Source: Photobacterium sp. CCB-ST2H9 (GTDB taxonomy: Bacteria > Pseudomonadota > Gammaproteobacteria > Enterobacterales > Vibrionaceae). From it: a stretch of DNA of 64,000 nt. The position numbers were made by a program, and so were the translations under genes. Under the pieces are notes generated by a model that searched no databases, was not told where the DNA came from, and saw only the letters and a program-made list of their open reading frames with translations. The DNA is taken from NCBI RefSeq assembly GCF_023151555.2, contig NZ_CP100425.1, positions 2,728,001-2,792,000 on the forward strand, in the 5' to 3' direction. Below, piece after piece: positions 63,681 to 64,000 of this stretch; within the stretch, counting starts at the first letter, position 1; every line of letters starts with the position of its first letter.

Positions 63681-64000
63681 CTAAGCGATCTTAATAAGTG
63701 GCCCCATCATGGTTAATTTGGGATGTTCTTGCACCGCGCTTTTCAGCATGCCCTCTGTGGCGACAATGTGGCTCGGTAACTTGCTCAGGGCTAACTTGAC
63801 TGGCAGTGGGCGGTTAAACTCAATGACTAAATCCAGCAAAATATCGCCTAAATTCTGGCTGCTATTATCTGCCTTATCCTTTTCTGTGGCTTGGATAAGG
63901 AAAGCACCCGTATTGGGCTCTTTTTGTACTGTTTTTTGGCAGCTAAGCCATAATGACAACTGGCTTTTTTGCCAGCCTAGCTCTTGCCAAATATGGCTTT
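63681..64000 (-). CDS. Partial gene upstream of hsdM (C-terminus only)
   Basis: The frame is open from the right edge (64000) to the stop at 63681-63683, so about 105 C-terminal residues of a longer protein are seen. They include SQNLGDILLDLVIEFNRPLPVKLALSKLP and end GPLIKIA. I see no known motif. The inner TTG at 63959 is unlikely to be the true start because the frame continues rightward without a stop. It lies 92 bases before hsdM in the same direction and probably belongs to the same system. Confidence 0.6.
   Translation of the reverse strand, partial: SHIWQELGWQKSQLSLWLSCQKTVQKEPNTGAFLIQATEKDKADNSSQNLGDILLDLVIEFNRPLPVKLALSKLPSHIVATEGMLKSAVQEHPKLTMMGPLIKIA

Noticed and set aside
42524..64000. 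A CRISPR array in the defence island
   Set aside because: No set of regularly spaced direct repeats is visible anywhere in the window, and no cas gene is present.

Overview
The window reads as chromosomal DNA of a marine gammaproteobacterium of the family Vibrionaceae (Photobacterium, Vibrio or a close relative; the genus is an inference). The support is gene order and protein type: an AhpC-type peroxiredoxin divergent from a LysR regulator, a phoB-phoR-pstS / ppx-ppk / pstC-pstA-pstB-phoU block, nfeD-qmcA, grpE-dnaK-dnaJ, nadK-recN-bamE, and rnfH-ratA-smpB-ssrA with a tmRNA tag reading ANDENYALAA.

Region 1 (1-17.5 kb) is a redox and phosphate region. It starts with a partial OxyR-like regulator divergent from prx, then cutC and a secreted lipoprotein peptidase. 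A phosphate/polyphosphate block follows: ppk2, phoU, pstB, enlarged pstA and pstC, an ACT-domain gene, ppk1, ppx, pstS, phoR, phoB. Well-spaced Pho-box promoters precede phoB and the ACT gene-ppk1-ppx unit, which ties polyphosphate metabolism to phosphate starvation.

Region 2 (17.6-30.5 kb) is core housekeeping: sbcD-sbcC, rdgC, nfeD-qmcA, trhP (yegQ), a 57-aa membrane peptide, yfhL, mepA, a SorC-family regulator with three copies of a palindromic operator, and a DUF2218 gene behind a Fur box.

Region 3 (30.5-42.5 kb) holds a set of type IV minor pilin genes (pilV, pilX, pilW and fimT types) divergent from a pilE-like gene, then dnaJ, dnaK and grpE with sigma-32 promoters, nadK, recN behind two LexA boxes, bamE, rnfH-ratA, smpB and the tmRNA gene ssrA.

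Region 4 (42.5-64 kb and beyond) is an integrated defence island, visibly more AT-rich than the core. A P4-type integrase sits directly downstream of ssrA, followed by an AlpA-like regulator and an McrBC pair whose McrB carries an EVE/PUA-like domain inside the AAA+ module. Next come nine genes on the minus strand, nearly all joined by TAATG or ATGA stop/start overlaps: N6-adenine methylase (HsdM), specificity subunit (HsdS), an unknown 445-aa protein, a 1439-aa P-loop ATPase, an unknown 275-aa protein, a NurA-like protein, a HerA helicase, a 191-aa possible nuclease and a Ser/Thr kinase with a repeat tail. A tenth gene runs off the right edge. No HsdR subunit is visible, so restriction would have to come from the ATPase/HerA/NurA-like parts. 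The mix of methylase, ATPase, nuclease and kinase resembles the methylation-associated defence system (MADS). This cluster is the most notable content of the window.
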